NCBI GenBank assembly: GCA_001698425.1 | Contig: MBRE01000055.1 | Coordinates: forward strand, 250,018 to 301,968 | DNA: 51,951 nt | Source of the DNA: Oscillatoriales cyanobacterium USR001 | Lineage (GTDB): Bacteria > Cyanobacteriota > Cyanobacteriia > Cyanobacteriales > Microcoleaceae | Reading direction: 5' to 3' | In this document: positions 18,334-26,084 of the stretch, one piece after another | Layout: every line of letters begins with the position of its first letter | Position numbering within the stretch: the stretch's first letter is position 1 | Notes under the pieces: generated by a model | Databases searched by the model: none | What the model saw: the letters and a program-made list of their open reading frames with translations, nothing else | Told to the model about the DNA's origin: nothing | Made by a program: the position numbers and the translations under genes

Positions 18334-18927
18334 TTACCAGCCTAGTGCTGAATAAAACTGTTGGGCTGCGATCGGATCTCCAGTCGACTCCGCTGGTTCT
18401 GTATTGGGTTCGACGCGGATTTCTGTGCAGAAAGTAGAGGTGCTGAATCCGCCAAACCGCTTCACTGAACTTGTCCGCATCCGCACGTTGGGGTTGGCAA
18501 ACCAAAAACGCTCGATCGAACTCATGGTTTCATATTCTGTAATTAACACTAATCCATCCTCAGCATCCATCTCGTAACTTCCAGCAACGGGGATAATTTC
18601 TGCATAGCCCCGCTCCCTTAACATCAGTCCTTGTCTGGGATTGTTGTCATTGGGCACGATCGCAAATACTGTAGAGCCTTTATGATTCTCTTCTTCTTTG
18701 TCCCATGCCATTGAACCCTGCCAAGTTACAAAAGCGCCACCCGCCGCTTTACTGGGGTCAACTTCGTGCATTTCACAAATTTCGATAACTCGCGGATCGT
18801 CGGCGGTTAGCGCGATCACTTCAATACTAGAATCTCCCATTTCTGTTTGTCGGAAAGCGAGGTGATGAATGCTGCGTTGCGATCGCCACATCCCCGCACT
18901 CTGTTGAAAAAACTCCATTGCATCCAT
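18334..18927 (-). CDS. cpcS: Phycobiliprotein lyase, CpcS/CpeS family
   Basis: A 197-residue bilin lyase of the CpcS (T/S lyase) family, a lipocalin-like chaperone that attaches phycocyanobilin to Cys-84-type sites of phycobiliproteins. Conserved blocks are MDAMEFFQQSAGMWRSQRS at the start, the strand-rich middle with FVTWQGSMAW and GSTVFAIVPN, and RFWFANPNVRMRTSSVKRFGG (about 140-160), followed by STFCTEIR. AGGGAG lies 8 nt before the chosen ATG. It is on the same strand as cpcG, 152 nt upstream, and divergent from nblA, so the locus gathers phycobilisome assembly and turnover genes. Confidence 0.93.
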   Translation of the reverse strand: MDAMEFFQQSAGMWRSQRSIHHLAFRQTEMGDSSIEVIALTADDPRVIEICEMHEVDPSKAAGGAFVTWQGSMAWDKEEENHKGSTVFAIVPNDNNPRQGLMLRERGYAEIIPVAGSYEMDAEDGLVLITEYETMSSIERFWFANPNVRMRTSSVKRFGGFSTSTFCTEIRVEPNTEPAESTGDPIAAQQFYSALGW

Positions 18928-19056
18928 TAGATTAGCTCCCTTAGCTCATACTGTGCCGTTTTTAACTTTTTTATAATACAACTCCTCTGCTTGTATGTAC
19001 TTTTGCTACATAGATGAGTCCGAGAAGTGTTTATTTTGAACAGATTGTCAATAGAA

Positions 19057-19073
19057 TGTAATTATAATTTACA
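19057..19073. promoter_or_regulatory. Dyad symmetric site upstream of nblA
   Basis: TGTAA (19057-19061) and TTACA (19069-19073) form a 17-bp palindrome about 75 nt before the nblA start. It resembles an NtcA box, but the spacing is GTA-N9-TAC, not the consensus N8, so binding is uncertain. Confidence 0.35.
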
Positions 19074-19147
19074 ATAGACGGGATACAAAGAATCTAATTC
19101 TGCGTCGTTCTTTCATATCTCTAAGAATAAATTTGGAGGAGTGAATT

Positions 19148-19315
19148 ATGGAAATGCCCATAGGTCTAAGCTTAGAACAGCAATTCAAGCTGCAAGTTTT
19201 GCGCGATGAAATCAAAAACCTGAGCCTAGAACAAGCTCAGGAATATTTAATCGAGGTACTGAGGCAAAGTATGGTTAAGGACAATTTGTATAAGAATTGG
19301 TTGAAAAACGCTTGA
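19148..19315 (+). CDS. nblA: Phycobilisome degradation protein NblA
   Basis: A 55-residue reading frame. NblA is the small adaptor that binds phycobiliproteins and delivers them to Clp protease when cells starve, causing bleaching. The sequence shows the conserved FKLQVLRDEIKNLSLEQAQ (residues 13-31), then EYLIEVLRQSMVKDNLYKNWL, forming the two-helix hairpin typical of the family. Its size (about 55-65) fits. A strong ribosome binding site GGAGGA ends 7 nt before the ATG. It sits between cpcS (divergent) and the pst phosphate operon (convergent), a location that makes sense for a nutrient-stress response. A long structured terminator follows. Confidence 0.95.
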   Translation: MEMPIGLSLEQQFKLQVLRDEIKNLSLEQAQEYLIEVLRQSMVKDNLYKNWLKNA

Positions 19316-19331
19316 GTACCACTGCAAATCG

Positions 19332-19413
19332 AAAAACGCTGCTACATAAACAAAGTTCGCCTCTGCGGACTCATAAACCCAAAAAGGGGTTTTGTTTATG
19401 TAACAGCGTTTTT
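19332..19413. terminator. Branched bidirectional terminator between nblA and pstB
   Basis: A 23-bp outer stem (19332-19354 against 19391-19413, one mismatch) starts with five A and ends with five T, so it can end transcription of both convergent genes. The enclosed 36 nt hold two further hairpins, GTTCGC-CTCT-GCGGAC and AAACCC-AAAAA-GGGGTTT, making a three-way junction unusual for a simple terminator. Confidence 0.8.
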
Positions 19414-19442
19414 AACTGCCAATATTTAATTGCGTTCAAACT

Positions 19443-20237
19443 TTAACCAAATCGCCCACTAACGTACTCCAAAGTAGCTTCTTGCTTCGGACTTTGGAAA
19501 ATAACTTCAGTTTTGTCACACTCAACTAGATAGCCAAAACGCTTGCCATCATCAGAGATTTTGGCATTAAAAAATGCAGTCATGTCAGATACCCTAGAAG
19601 CTTGCTGCATATTGTGAGTAACAATCACAATCGTATATTTTTCCTTCAATTCCCGCATTAACTCTTCAACTTTCAGAGTAGAAATTGGATCAAGAGAAGC
19701 GCAAGGTTCATCCATCAATACCACATCAGGATTAACTGCGATCGCCCTGGCAATACAAAGACGTTGCTGTTGGCCCCCAGAAAGCGAAAAACCACTTTGT
19801 TTCAGCTTATCTTTCACCTCAGTCCAGAGATAAGCTTGACTAAGCGATCGCTCCACCAACTCATCCATATCTCCCTGATAATTATTCACCCTCGCCCCAT
19901 AAGCAATATTATCGTAAATTGATTTGGGGAAAGGATTAGGCTTTTGGAAAACCATCCCAATTTTACGACGCACTTCCACCGGATCGACATCAGGATCGTA
20001 AAGATTTTGATTGTCGTAATAAATTTGACCCTTCAAACGAAAACCGTGTACCAAATCATTGAGGCGATTAAAGCAGCGCAAAATGGTACTTTTACCACAA
20101 CCAGAAGGCCCAATAAAAGCCGTAATCTCATTCTTAGCAATACTAAGGGAAACTTCCTTAACTGCCAAAAAATCACCGTAATAAATATTGATATTGTCTG
20201 CTTGCAGAATTGTTTCTGATTCTTTTTCTACGTGCAT
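19443..20237 (-). CDS. pstB: Phosphate ABC transporter ATP-binding protein
   Basis: The ATPase of the high-affinity phosphate importer PstSCAB. The ATG at 20237 gives 264 residues and has GGAG 9 nt upstream; an alternative TTG at 20252 overlaps that site. Walker [10 protein letters not shown] (from residue 43), signature LSGGQQQR (from 152), Walker B VVLMDEP (172-178) and the PstB-typical [15 protein letters not shown] are all intact. It is the last gene of the operon pstS-pstC-pstA-pstB, 26 nt after pstA. Confidence 0.96.
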   Translation of the reverse strand: MHVEKESETILQADNINIYYGDFLAVKEVSLSIAKNEITAFIGPSGCGKSTILRCFNRLNDLVHGFRLKGQIYYDNQNLYDPDVDPVEVRRKIGMVFQKPNPFPKSIYDNIAYGARVNNYQGDMDELVERSLSQAYLWTEVKDKLKQSGFSLSGGQQQRLCIARAIAVNPDVVLMDEPCASLDPISTLKVEELMRELKEKYTIVIVTHNMQQASRVSDMTAFFNAKISDDGKRFGYLVECDKTEVIFQSPKQEATLEYVSGRFG

Positions 20238-20263
20238 AAAATGATTCTCCAATCAATTGTTAC

Positions 20264-21157
20264 TTAATAGACTTTTCTCCGAGTTGCCAAACGAGACAAT
20301 ACACTCGTAAGCAAAACTAAAAACACCAAAATCAAAGAAGCCGCCCAAGCTAAATCCTGTTGTCCCTTAAAAGGAACAGTAGCAAAATTGTAAACCAATA
20401 CCGACAATGATGGAGTTGGCTCGAATAATCCTTTTGGCCAAAAAGGAGAATTAAGCGCTGTGAAAATTAAAGGTGCAGTTTCACCAGCCGCCCGTGCAAT
20501 GGCTAACGTTACACCGGTTAAAATAGCCGGAATTGCTGCCGGAATCACTACCCTCAAAATTGTTTGATAATTGGAAGCTCCAATCCCAACGGAAGCCCAT
20601 CTAATATCTTGAGGGACTATTTGCAACGCTTCATCTGTGGTGCGGATAATTGTCGGTAACATCAGCACAGATAGTGCCGCTCCCCCAGCTACAGCGGAGA
20701 AACCACCCATAGTTACTACTAACAAACCATAAGCAAATACCCCGGCAATAATTGAAGGTACACCACTTAAAACGTTAGTAGCAAAACGAATCCAGCGAGC
20801 CATTTCACCTCGGCTAAATTCTGACAAATAAACGGCCGCTAAAACCCCAAAAGGAACAGCAATTAAAGTGGCAATTCCTATAGTTAGTAAAGTGCCAATA
20901 ATCGCGTTAGCTACCCCACCTCCTGACAATCCAGGGGGCGGTGGTAGCTTAGTAAACAAGTTCAAATTTATGCTGGCTGCACCTTTACTGATGACATAGA
21001 ACAACACTGCAAATAATGGCAAAAGGGCAATTGCTAAACAAGCACCTGCGAGAATTGTCATCCCAATATTGAAAATTGCTCGCGGGCTGCTTTTCGACTT
21101 TTTCAAGTTAACTGGACCGGAACCAAAAGAGTTGGAATTTTCGACGGTAGTAGACAT
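20264..21157 (-). CDS. pstA: Phosphate ABC transporter permease PstA
   Basis: A 297-residue inner-membrane permease. After a polar N terminus of about 30 residues come six hydrophobic segments. The cytoplasmic loop characteristic of ABC importers is visible as TDEALQIVPQDIRWASVGIGAS followed by VVIPAAIPAILTGVTLAIARAAGETAPLIFTA, a PstA signature. It pairs with PstC to form the translocation channel. It lies 32 nt downstream of pstC and 26 nt upstream of pstB, clearly in one operon. Confidence 0.95.
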   Translation of the reverse strand: MSTTVENSNSFGSGPVNLKKSKSSPRAIFNIGMTILAGACLAIALLPLFAVLFYVISKGAASINLNLFTKLPPPPGLSGGGVANAIIGTLLTIGIATLIAVPFGVLAAVYLSEFSRGEMARWIRFATNVLSGVPSIIAGVFAYGLLVVTMGGFSAVAGGAALSVLMLPTIIRTTDEALQIVPQDIRWASVGIGASNYQTILRVVIPAAIPAILTGVTLAIARAAGETAPLIFTALNSPFWPKGLFEPTPSLSVLVYNFATVPFKGQQDLAWAASLILVFLVLLTSVLSRLATRRKVY

Positions 21158-21189
21158 AAAGTTAAGACTCTCAAGGATAGGGCAGACTT

Positions 21190-22146
21190 CTAATTGTATT
21201 TAGCTCTGACGCGGGAAACAACTAACTCAGCGAGGATATTAACTATGAACGTCAAAACAAATAGAACTAACCCAGCATACATTAAAGCTGATACTTGCAA
21301 GCCAGAAGCTTCCGCAAATTGATTGGCAAGTAAAGAAGCAATAGTATTACCAGGAGCTAGAAGAGAAAGACTTAATTGATTGGAGTTACCAATTAACAGT
21401 GTAGCTGCCATTGTTTCTCCCATTGCGCGGCCAAGCCCTAACATAATTCCGCCGACAATTCCAGAGAAAGCTGCGGGTACTAGCACTCTAAAAATTGTGG
21501 TCCAACGGGAGGCTCCCAAACCGAGAGATGCTTGACGTAATTCGGGAGGAAGACTAGCCAGGGAATCGCGGGAAATAGCGGTAATAATAGGCAAGGTCAT
21601 AATTCCCAAAATCATCCCGGCGGGTAACATTCCTGGGCCAACTAAAGGAGTGCTAAACAGGGGAAACCAACCGAAGTTAGTATTAAGAAAAGCTCCAATG
21701 GGGCGGATAAAGGGAATGAGAACATAAATTCCCCATAATCCGTAAACAATACTGGGAATAGCGGCTAAAAGCTCTACTAAAAACACCAGTATTGTTCGTA
21801 CTGGTAGGGGGAGAAAGTCCTCGCTTAAAAAGATTGCGGTTCCTACTCCTAATGGTACGGCTAAAATTAGGGCGATCGCGGAACTAACAATAGTTCCATA
21901 AATCATTGGCAGTGCCCCATATTCATTCTTAACTGGGTTCCAACTACTTGAAAATAGAAATCCCAAACCGTATTGTCCGATCGCGGGTAAAGCTCTAAAA
22001 GCAACTGTGAGAGCAATGAACAGCAATATTACAGCAACTCCTATTCCCAAGATGCGTGTTAGTAAGATAAAGCCATTATCCAATGACTTTTCTGCTTCCG
22101 AACGGGAGCGATCGCTTTTACCGATGTTGTTGGCTTCTTGAATCAT
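21190..22146 (-). CDS. pstC: Phosphate ABC transporter permease PstC
   Basis: A 318-residue permease with six membrane segments and the loop RDSLASLPPELRQASLGLGASRWTTIFRVLVPAA followed by GIVGGIMLGLGRAMGETMAATLLIGN, diagnostic of PstC. The N terminus carries a short acidic/basic cytoplasmic extension (SDRSRSEAEKS). Between this gene and pstS there is a 114-nt gap filled by a GTTAAC heptamer array, which could fold in mRNA and separate the high expression needed for pstS from that of the permeases (inference). Confidence 0.95.
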   Translation of the reverse strand: MIQEANNIGKSDRSRSEAEKSLDNGFILLTRILGIGVAVILLFIALTVAFRALPAIGQYGLGFLFSSSWNPVKNEYGALPMIYGTIVSSAIALILAVPLGVGTAIFLSEDFLPLPVRTILVFLVELLAAIPSIVYGLWGIYVLIPFIRPIGAFLNTNFGWFPLFSTPLVGPGMLPAGMILGIMTLPIITAISRDSLASLPPELRQASLGLGASRWTTIFRVLVPAAFSGIVGGIMLGLGRAMGETMAATLLIGNSNQLSLSLLAPGNTIASLLANQFAEASGLQVSALMYAGLVLFVLTFIVNILAELVVSRVRAKYN

Positions 22147-22169
22147 AAACAGAAAGTAAGAATGATTAT

Positions 22170-22256
22170 TTGTTAACTGTTAACTGTTAACTGTTAACGG
22201 TTATTTGTTATTTGTTAACGGTTAACCGTTAACCATTAACCGTTAACCGTTAACAA
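22170..22256. repeat. Heptamer array GTTAACT/GTTAACC between pstS and pstC
   Basis: About twelve 7-bp units (TGTTAAC, GGTTAAC, CGTTAAC, with two TTGTTAT variants) fill most of the pstS-pstC gap. Because GTTAAC is self-complementary, the left and right halves can pair as an mRNA hairpin. Confidence 0.85.
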
Positions 22257-22260
22257 TTAG

Positions 22261-23445
22261 CTATTTAACTTCAATTTTGTAGTCAGGGCTAATGCCATCA
22301 GCGGCGGCGGCTACTTTAGCTTTAACACTTTGGGGAAGAGGAACATAACCTAATTCCGCACTCACCTTTTGACCTTCATTTAAGCCATATTCAATCATGG
22401 CTTCTATAGCTTTTGCCTTGTTAGGATCGGCAACTTTCTTAGGAATTAACATCCAAGTGTAGCTAACAATAGGATAAGAATCAGCGCCTTCGGGATCGGG
22501 AATGAAAGCTCGGAGATTTTCTGGTAGTACCACTGCTTCCAGGGTTTTGCCTCCCGTTGCATCACTGTAAGCAACAAAGTTACCTGCTTTATTTTGCAGG
22601 GTAGCAAATTTGACATCATTGGTCTTGGCATAGCCGTACTCAATGTAGCCGATCGCCCCAACAGTTTGTTTAAGAGAAGTAGTAATACCATCATTTCCCT
22701 TAGCACCAACATTACCAGGCGATGGCCACTCTACGGTCTTGCCTTCTCCTACTTTTTCTTTCCATTCTGGACTAATCGCACTGAGGTGTTTTGTGAATAC
22801 ATCTGTCGTACCGCTACCATCAGAGCGACGTACAACTGTGATATTTTGGTCGGGCAACTTAGCACCGGGGTTAGCTGCGGTAATTTTAGGATCGTTCCAT
22901 TTGGTGATTTTACCCAGGAAGATATCTGCATAAACTTCTCTAGGCAACTTTAATTCGGTGACATCTGGCAAGTTGTAAGCAATTACGATACCACCTGCGG
23001 ACATGGGGAGCATGAGTACGCCTTTGTCTGCTGGTACTTTAGCAATTTCTTCGTCTTTCATCGCGGTGTCGCTGGCTCCAAAGTCTACAGTACCTTTGGT
23101 AAACTGCTCCACACCTGCGCCGCTACCCACTGATTGATAATTGATTTGTAATTTGGGATTGGCTATGTTGAAATCTTGAAACCATCGTTGATAAAGGGGT
23201 GCGGGAAATGAAGCGCCAGCCGCTGTCAAAGCTACGTCGGAAGTGAGGGCTAGTTTGGTATTGGCGGCGCTGGAGGAAGTGGCCACAGGGGAGGCGCTAG
23301 GAGAGCCGCCGCCGGCGGTGGGAGATGGGCTTTCAGTTGTGGCAGTGTTGCTACTACCGCAAGCGGCTAGGCTGACGGTGAGGGCGAGGGCGGAAATTGA
23401 TACGCCTAAATGATAAGGATTGATGAGATTGATGCGAAAAAGCAT
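22261..23445 (-). CDS. pstS: Phosphate-binding lipoprotein PstS
   Basis: The periplasmic phosphate-binding subunit. The ATG at 23445 (394 residues) is preferred: it begins a standard lipoprotein signal with lipobox LAAC (ALALTVSLAAC), and it leaves about 70 nt to the putative Pho box; the ATG at 23484 would add 13 residues. After the lipidated Cys comes a Ser/Pro/Gly-rich linker (about 33-65). The mature domain has LTAAGASFPAPLYQRWF, INYQSVGSGAGVEQF, VVRRSDGSGTTDVFTKHL and AIGYIEYGYA, all PstS hallmarks that build the phosphate site. It is the first gene of the pst operon, divergent from bioB. Confidence 0.96.
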   Translation of the reverse strand: MLFRINLINPYHLGVSISALALTVSLAACGSSNTATTESPSPTAGGGSPSASPVATSSSAANTKLALTSDVALTAAGASFPAPLYQRWFQDFNIANPKLQINYQSVGSGAGVEQFTKGTVDFGASDTAMKDEEIAKVPADKGVLMLPMSAGGIVIAYNLPDVTELKLPREVYADIFLGKITKWNDPKITAANPGAKLPDQNITVVRRSDGSGTTDVFTKHLSAISPEWKEKVGEGKTVEWPSPGNVGAKGNDGITTSLKQTVGAIGYIEYGYAKTNDVKFATLQNKAGNFVAYSDATGGKTLEAVVLPENLRAFIPDPEGADSYPIVSYTWMLIPKKVADPNKAKAIEAMIEYGLNEGQKVSAELGYVPLPQSVKAKVAAAADGISPDYKIEVK

Positions 23446-23501
23446 GATGATAAAGCTTGTAAGCGTTTTTAGGGGATATCCCATAAGAGGATATATCGTA
23501 A

Positions 23502-23520
23502 AAGTAAAAATTAGGTTAAA
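23502..23520 (-). promoter_or_regulatory. Putative Pho box upstream of pstS
   Basis: On the minus strand TTTAACCT (23513-23520) matches the cyanobacterial Pho-box octamer, and a second weaker unit TTTTACTT (23502-23509) follows at the expected 11-bp period. A third unit is not convincing. This predicts control of the pst operon by the SphR/PhoB-type regulator. Confidence 0.4.
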
Positions 23521-23686
23521 TTTTTTGACAATTTATAAATTTTTTATGTGTTGATGAGTTTGGTTTGGGAGGAAATAAATATTATTCGGCAATTTGGGTC
23601 GAGTTTTTATTATGGAGTATCGACGTTAGTCTATAATTATTAATTCTCTAATAAAATTGTGATTATTTCAATGAGGAGTAGGTGTA

Positions 23687-24790
23687 GTGCCAGCAGAGTT
23701 ATTATCTTCTTCTAATTTTTCTAATTTAGCGATCGCCGAAGGGCTAACTGAAATGTCGCTACAAATAAGGCTCAACAGCCTTGTAGAGCAGATTATTGAT
23801 GGATATCGCCTCAGTCGGGAGGAAGCTTTGGCTTTGACTGAGATTGAGGGTAATGAAAATATTTTATTGCTGTGCGAAGCGGCCGATCGCGTTCGTCAAG
23901 CTTGTTGCGGTAATACTGTGGATTTATGCAGTATTGTCAATGTTAAGTCTGGGAATTGTTCGGAAAATTGCGGTTTTTGCTCTCAATCGTCACACCATCC
24001 GGGGGAAAATTCACCGATTTATGGTTTAAAGTCGCCTGATGAGATTTTAGCTCAGGCTAAGGCGGCGGAGGCGGCGGGGGCGAAACGGTTTTGTCTAGTT
24101 TCTCAAGGCAGAGGAATTAAATACAATAGCCCGAAATCAACGGAATTTGAGCAAATTTTGGCGACGGTACGGCAGATTATGGCGGAAACGAGTATTAAGC
24201 CGTGTTGTGCTTTGGGTGAGGTGACGGCGGAACAGGCGCAAGCTTTGCGGGCTGCCGGGGTGACACGCTATAATCACAATTTGGAAGCGTCTGAAGAGTT
24301 TTTCCCGGAAATTGTGGGTACTCATAGCTGGCGCGATCGCGTGGAAACTGTGAAACATATCAAGGCGGCTGGGATTCAAGCTTGCACTGGCGGTATTATT
24401 GGTATGGGTGAAAGTTGGAGCGATCGCGTGGATTTGGCTTTGGCGTTGCGGGAGTTGGAGGTAGAGTCTGTACCGCTAAATTTGTTAAATCCCAGAGAGG
24501 GAACTCCCTTGGGCGATCGTGTTAAGTTAGATGTCTATGAAGCTTTGAAGGCGATCGCCATTTTTCGCCTGTTACTCCCAGAGCAAATCATCCGCTACGC
24601 TGGAGGCAGAGAAGCCGTCATGGGAGAATTTCAAGCTTTAGGCTTAAAAGCTGGAATCAATGCTATGCTGATTGGTCACTATCTCACTACCCTTGGTCAA
24701 TCTCCAGAGCAAGACCAAGCTATGCTAGAATCTCTCGGACTCTCTGGTGGTGAAGCACCAATTCCTGGTAAATTAAGAATTAAAAATTAA
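23687..24790 (+). CDS. bioB: Biotin synthase
   Basis: A radical-SAM enzyme that inserts sulfur into dethiobiotin, the last step of biotin synthesis. The 367-residue protein has the SAM cluster motif CSENCGFC with C91, C95 and C98, the NVKSGNCSENCGFCSQS context unique to BioB, YNHNLEASEEFF, and the conserved C-terminal RYAGGREAVMGEFQALGLKAGINAMLIGHYLTT. It starts at GTG with GAGGAG 8 nt upstream; an internal ATG (codon 23) is an alternative and the first residues are not conserved. bioY follows after 8 nt, so the two form an operon. Confidence 0.96.
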   Translation: MPAELLSSSNFSNLAIAEGLTEMSLQIRLNSLVEQIIDGYRLSREEALALTEIEGNENILLLCEAADRVRQACCGNTVDLCSIVNVKSGNCSENCGFCSQSSHHPGENSPIYGLKSPDEILAQAKAAEAAGAKRFCLVSQGRGIKYNSPKSTEFEQILATVRQIMAETSIKPCCALGEVTAEQAQALRAAGVTRYNHNLEASEEFFPEIVGTHSWRDRVETVKHIKAAGIQACTGGIIGMGESWSDRVDLALALRELEVESVPLNLLNPREGTPLGDRVKLDVYEALKAIAIFRLLLPEQIIRYAGGREAVMGEFQALGLKAGINAMLIGHYLTTLGQSPEQDQAMLESLGLSGGEAPIPGKLRIKN

Positions 24791-24798
24791 TTCTGTCT

Positions 24799-25380
24799 AT
24801 GCCTGCTCCCATTGAATTATTGTGGGCTGTTATTGGTTTGCTAATCACGATTGGCGGCACTTTTTTGCCTGCATTTGTCGCCAATCCTGCATTGATTTGG
24901 GAGCAGGGAATTAAGCCCCAAGCACTCGGAGTTACTTATCAAATTGGAGCCGTTTTGTTAATAGGCTGTTTAGGTGGAAAAACTGCGGCTGCACTATCTC
25001 AAATCGCCTATTTAGCGTTAGGTTTAACGTTATTACCAGTTTTTACCCAAGGCGGAGGTTTTAGTTATTTGAGAGAGCCAACTTTTGGTTATTTGCTAGG
25101 TTTTATTCCTGGTGCTTGGCTATGTGGCAGATTTGCTTTTAAGATGTCGCCGCGATTGGAATCTCTAGCTTTTAGTTGTTTGTGTGGTTTGTTGAGTATT
25201 CATATTATAGGTTTAATTTATTTGGTTGCAGCACACTTTTTACACTTTACGAATGATGATAGTTTGCCTCTAATACCAGCAATTTTAAAATACTCGGTTT
25301 ATCCTTTACCGGGTCAGTTGGCATTAGTTTGTGCGGTAACTGTGTTAGCATTTATACTCCGATGTTTGATGTTTTATTAA
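24799..25380 (+). CDS. bioY: Biotin transporter BioY
   Basis: The substrate-binding (S) component of a biotin ECF transporter, able in some bacteria to work alone. The 193-residue, six-segment membrane protein includes LPVFTQGGGFSYLREPTFGYLLGFIPGAWLCG, the BioY signature corresponding to the biotin-binding loop. It begins 8 nt after bioB, giving a synthesis-plus-uptake operon. No ECF ATPase or T component is encoded nearby. Confidence 0.93.
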   Translation: MPAPIELLWAVIGLLITIGGTFLPAFVANPALIWEQGIKPQALGVTYQIGAVLLIGCLGGKTAAALSQIAYLALGLTLLPVFTQGGGFSYLREPTFGYLLGFIPGAWLCGRFAFKMSPRLESLAFSCLCGLLSIHIIGLIYLVAAHFLHFTNDDSLPLIPAILKYSVYPLPGQLALVCAVTVLAFILRCLMFY

Positions 25381-25381
25381 C

Positions 25382-25449
25382 AGTTAGGAATAGAAATTAA
25401 ATAATTAGTTTGTAGTAAGCGCTTTAGCGCTAAAGCGCTTACTACAAAC
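25382..25449. repeat. MITE-like palindromic element, copy C
   Basis: A perfect 42-bp palindrome (25408-25449) with arms beginning GTTTGTAGTAAGCGCTTTAG is preceded by the family flank GTTAGGAATAGAAATTAAA (from 25384). It lies between bioY and lspA and would form a strong hairpin in the transcript, possibly ending the bio operon. Confidence 0.8.
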
Positions 25450-25474
25450 AGTTAACAAATAACAAATAACAATT
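25448..25474. repeat. Short heptamer array before lspA
   Basis: Three to four 7-bp units (CAGTTAA, CAAATAA) run up to the lspA start, leaving no Shine-Dalgarno motif in front of that gene. Confidence 0.6.
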
Positions 25475-25477
25475 GTG

Positions 25478-25987
25478 ATGCGTTTTAAGAAAAATTCTAT
25501 TTTTTGGGTCGCTGCTCCTGTTAGTCTGGTGTTGGATCGCCTGACTAAACTTTGGGTAGTACAAACTTTTGCGCTAAAAATTCCTCCTGAAACAATGGCG
25601 TTGTGGCCGGGGGTATTTCATTTTACTTATGTTACTAATACTGGGGCGGCCTTTAGTTTATTTAGTAACGGCGGTGTAAATTGGTTGCGCTGGCTTTCCT
25701 TGGCTGTTAGTATAGGTTTAATAATTTTAGCTTGGTTTGGACCGAGACTAACTCTCTGGGAACAGATGGGCTACGGGTTGATTTTGGGTGGCGCGCTGGG
25801 TAATGGAATCGATCGCTTTGTCTCAGGTGCAGTAGTGGATTTTCTGGATTTTCGACTGATTCGATTTCCGGTATTCAATTTAGCTGATGTATTTATCAAT
25901 ATAGGAATTATTTGTTTGCTAATTGCGGCTTTCCAAAATCCACCTCGATCCGCGCCACCAATCCTCAAGAATCATCGAGAGGAATAA
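25478..25987 (+). CDS. lspA: Signal peptidase II (lipoprotein)
   Basis: The aspartyl membrane protease that removes signal peptides from prolipoproteins such as PstS in this window. The 169-residue protein has four hydrophobic segments. Conserved boxes are LDRLTKLWV near the N terminus, TNTGAAFSLF, and the two catalytic aspartates in GNGIDRFVSGAVVDFLDF and FPVFNLADVFINIG. GTG at 25475 and ATG at 25478 are adjacent; either gives essentially the same protein. The upstream gap is entirely made of repeats, so its promoter or translation signal is not obvious. Confidence 0.94.
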   Translation: MRFKKNSIFWVAAPVSLVLDRLTKLWVVQTFALKIPPETMALWPGVFHFTYVTNTGAAFSLFSNGGVNWLRWLSLAVSIGLIILAWFGPRLTLWEQMGYGLILGGALGNGIDRFVSGAVVDFLDFRLIRFPVFNLADVFINIGIICLLIAAFQNPPRSAPPILKNHREE

Positions 25988-26084
25988 ATTATAACTTAAC
26001 ATTTCAGGAATGTTTGATAGCATTCTTGAAGTTGCGAGTAAAATGAGCGATAGCTAATCTGAATTCAGGCTAAATAGCTAAATT

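Noticed and set aside
19057..19073. Certain NtcA box at nblA
   Set aside because: Spacing is 9, not the consensus 8; kept only as a dyad site of low confidence.
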